DNA of 64,000 nt, from NCBI GenBank assembly GCA_037127315.1, contig JBBBDQ010000191.1, forward strand, positions 15,102,501 through 15,166,500, read 5' to 3'. Each line of letters begins with the position of its first letter. The stretch's first letter is position 1. Under the pieces are notes generated by a model. The model was not told where the DNA came from. It saw nothing but the letters and a program-made list of their open reading frames with translations, and did not search any database. The DNA is from Ascarosepion bandense (Eukaryota > Mollusca > Cephalopoda > Sepiida > Sepiidae). A program made the translations under genes and the position numbers. Shown here piece by piece: positions 63,916-64,000 of this stretch.

Positions 63916-64000
63916 CAGTTCAGTGCCATATGTGATACACGCTTTGGGCGATCATGTCTCGAAAGAGACATGACTGACTGGGCAGAAGATTATTCCGTAG
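63916..64000 (-). mobile_element. SINE-1, 3' part, cut by the window edge
   Basis: TCAGTTCAGTGCCATATGTG, GGGCGATCATGTCTCGAAAG, AGACATGACTGACTGGGCAG is the inverted tail of SINE-1. The head lies beyond 64000. Confidence 0.85.

Overview
The window reads as AT-rich, repeat-saturated animal DNA, most likely from a cephalopod mollusc and probably an octopus. The evidence is tRNA-derived SINEs whose conserved body looks like the Ceph-SINE type, many degraded LINE and Penelope-like fragments of types common in molluscs, long (TA)n runs beside repeat ends, and almost no open coding sequence. Species assignment is inference; nothing here resembles bacterial, plastid or mitochondrial gene organisation.

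The only convincing host gene is on the minus strand near 41.1-42.6 kb. It is a large 5' coding exon of about 491 codons ending in a clean GTAAGA splice donor. It carries an HSIASILG octapeptide (engrailed-homology-1 type), a His-rich stretch and Asn/Asp-rich low-complexity tracts. This layout is typical of the N-terminal part of a paired-class homeobox transcription factor and resembles Rx (retinal homeobox) best. The homeodomain exons were not found and probably lie beyond the left edge of the window.

The rest is a layered repeat landscape. 0-9 kb: LINE reverse-transcriptase and mariner-type transposase relics, fold-back elements, SINEs and a Helitron-like element. 9-22 kb: a 660-bp near-perfect palindrome, a second Helitron-like copy, and LINE C-termini, one of them split by a chimeric SINE with an 11-bp target-site duplication. 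22-31 kb: a run of full-length SINEs and a homogeneous 29-bp minisatellite (27 units). 31-41 kb: LINE tails, a local duplication carrying two more chimeric SINEs, and terminal-inverted-repeat elements. 43-64 kb: two head-to-head Penelope-like elements with RT and GIY-YIG remnants, more LINE tails, two further Helitron-like copies, inverted pLTR-like repeats and a hAT-like element.

Two systems stand out. One is a SINE family whose head is a 5S rRNA-like sequence followed directly by a tRNA-like sequence (three copies), with a 3' tail shared with another, non-5S SINE family. The other is a set of hammerhead-ribozyme-like folds (CTGANGA ... GAAA core, 3-bp helix III, helix I with internal loop) in the terminal repeats of Penelope-like or retrozyme-like elements.

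How the parts relate: the LINEs and Penelope-like elements would have supplied the reverse transcriptases, the SINEs appear to have borrowed LINE 3' tails, and nested insertions (SINE in LINE, SINE in Penelope) give a relative age order. All mobile-element coding regions seen are broken by stops, frameshifts, deletions or insertions. Coordinates of repeat edges are by eye, good to about 5-20 bases.
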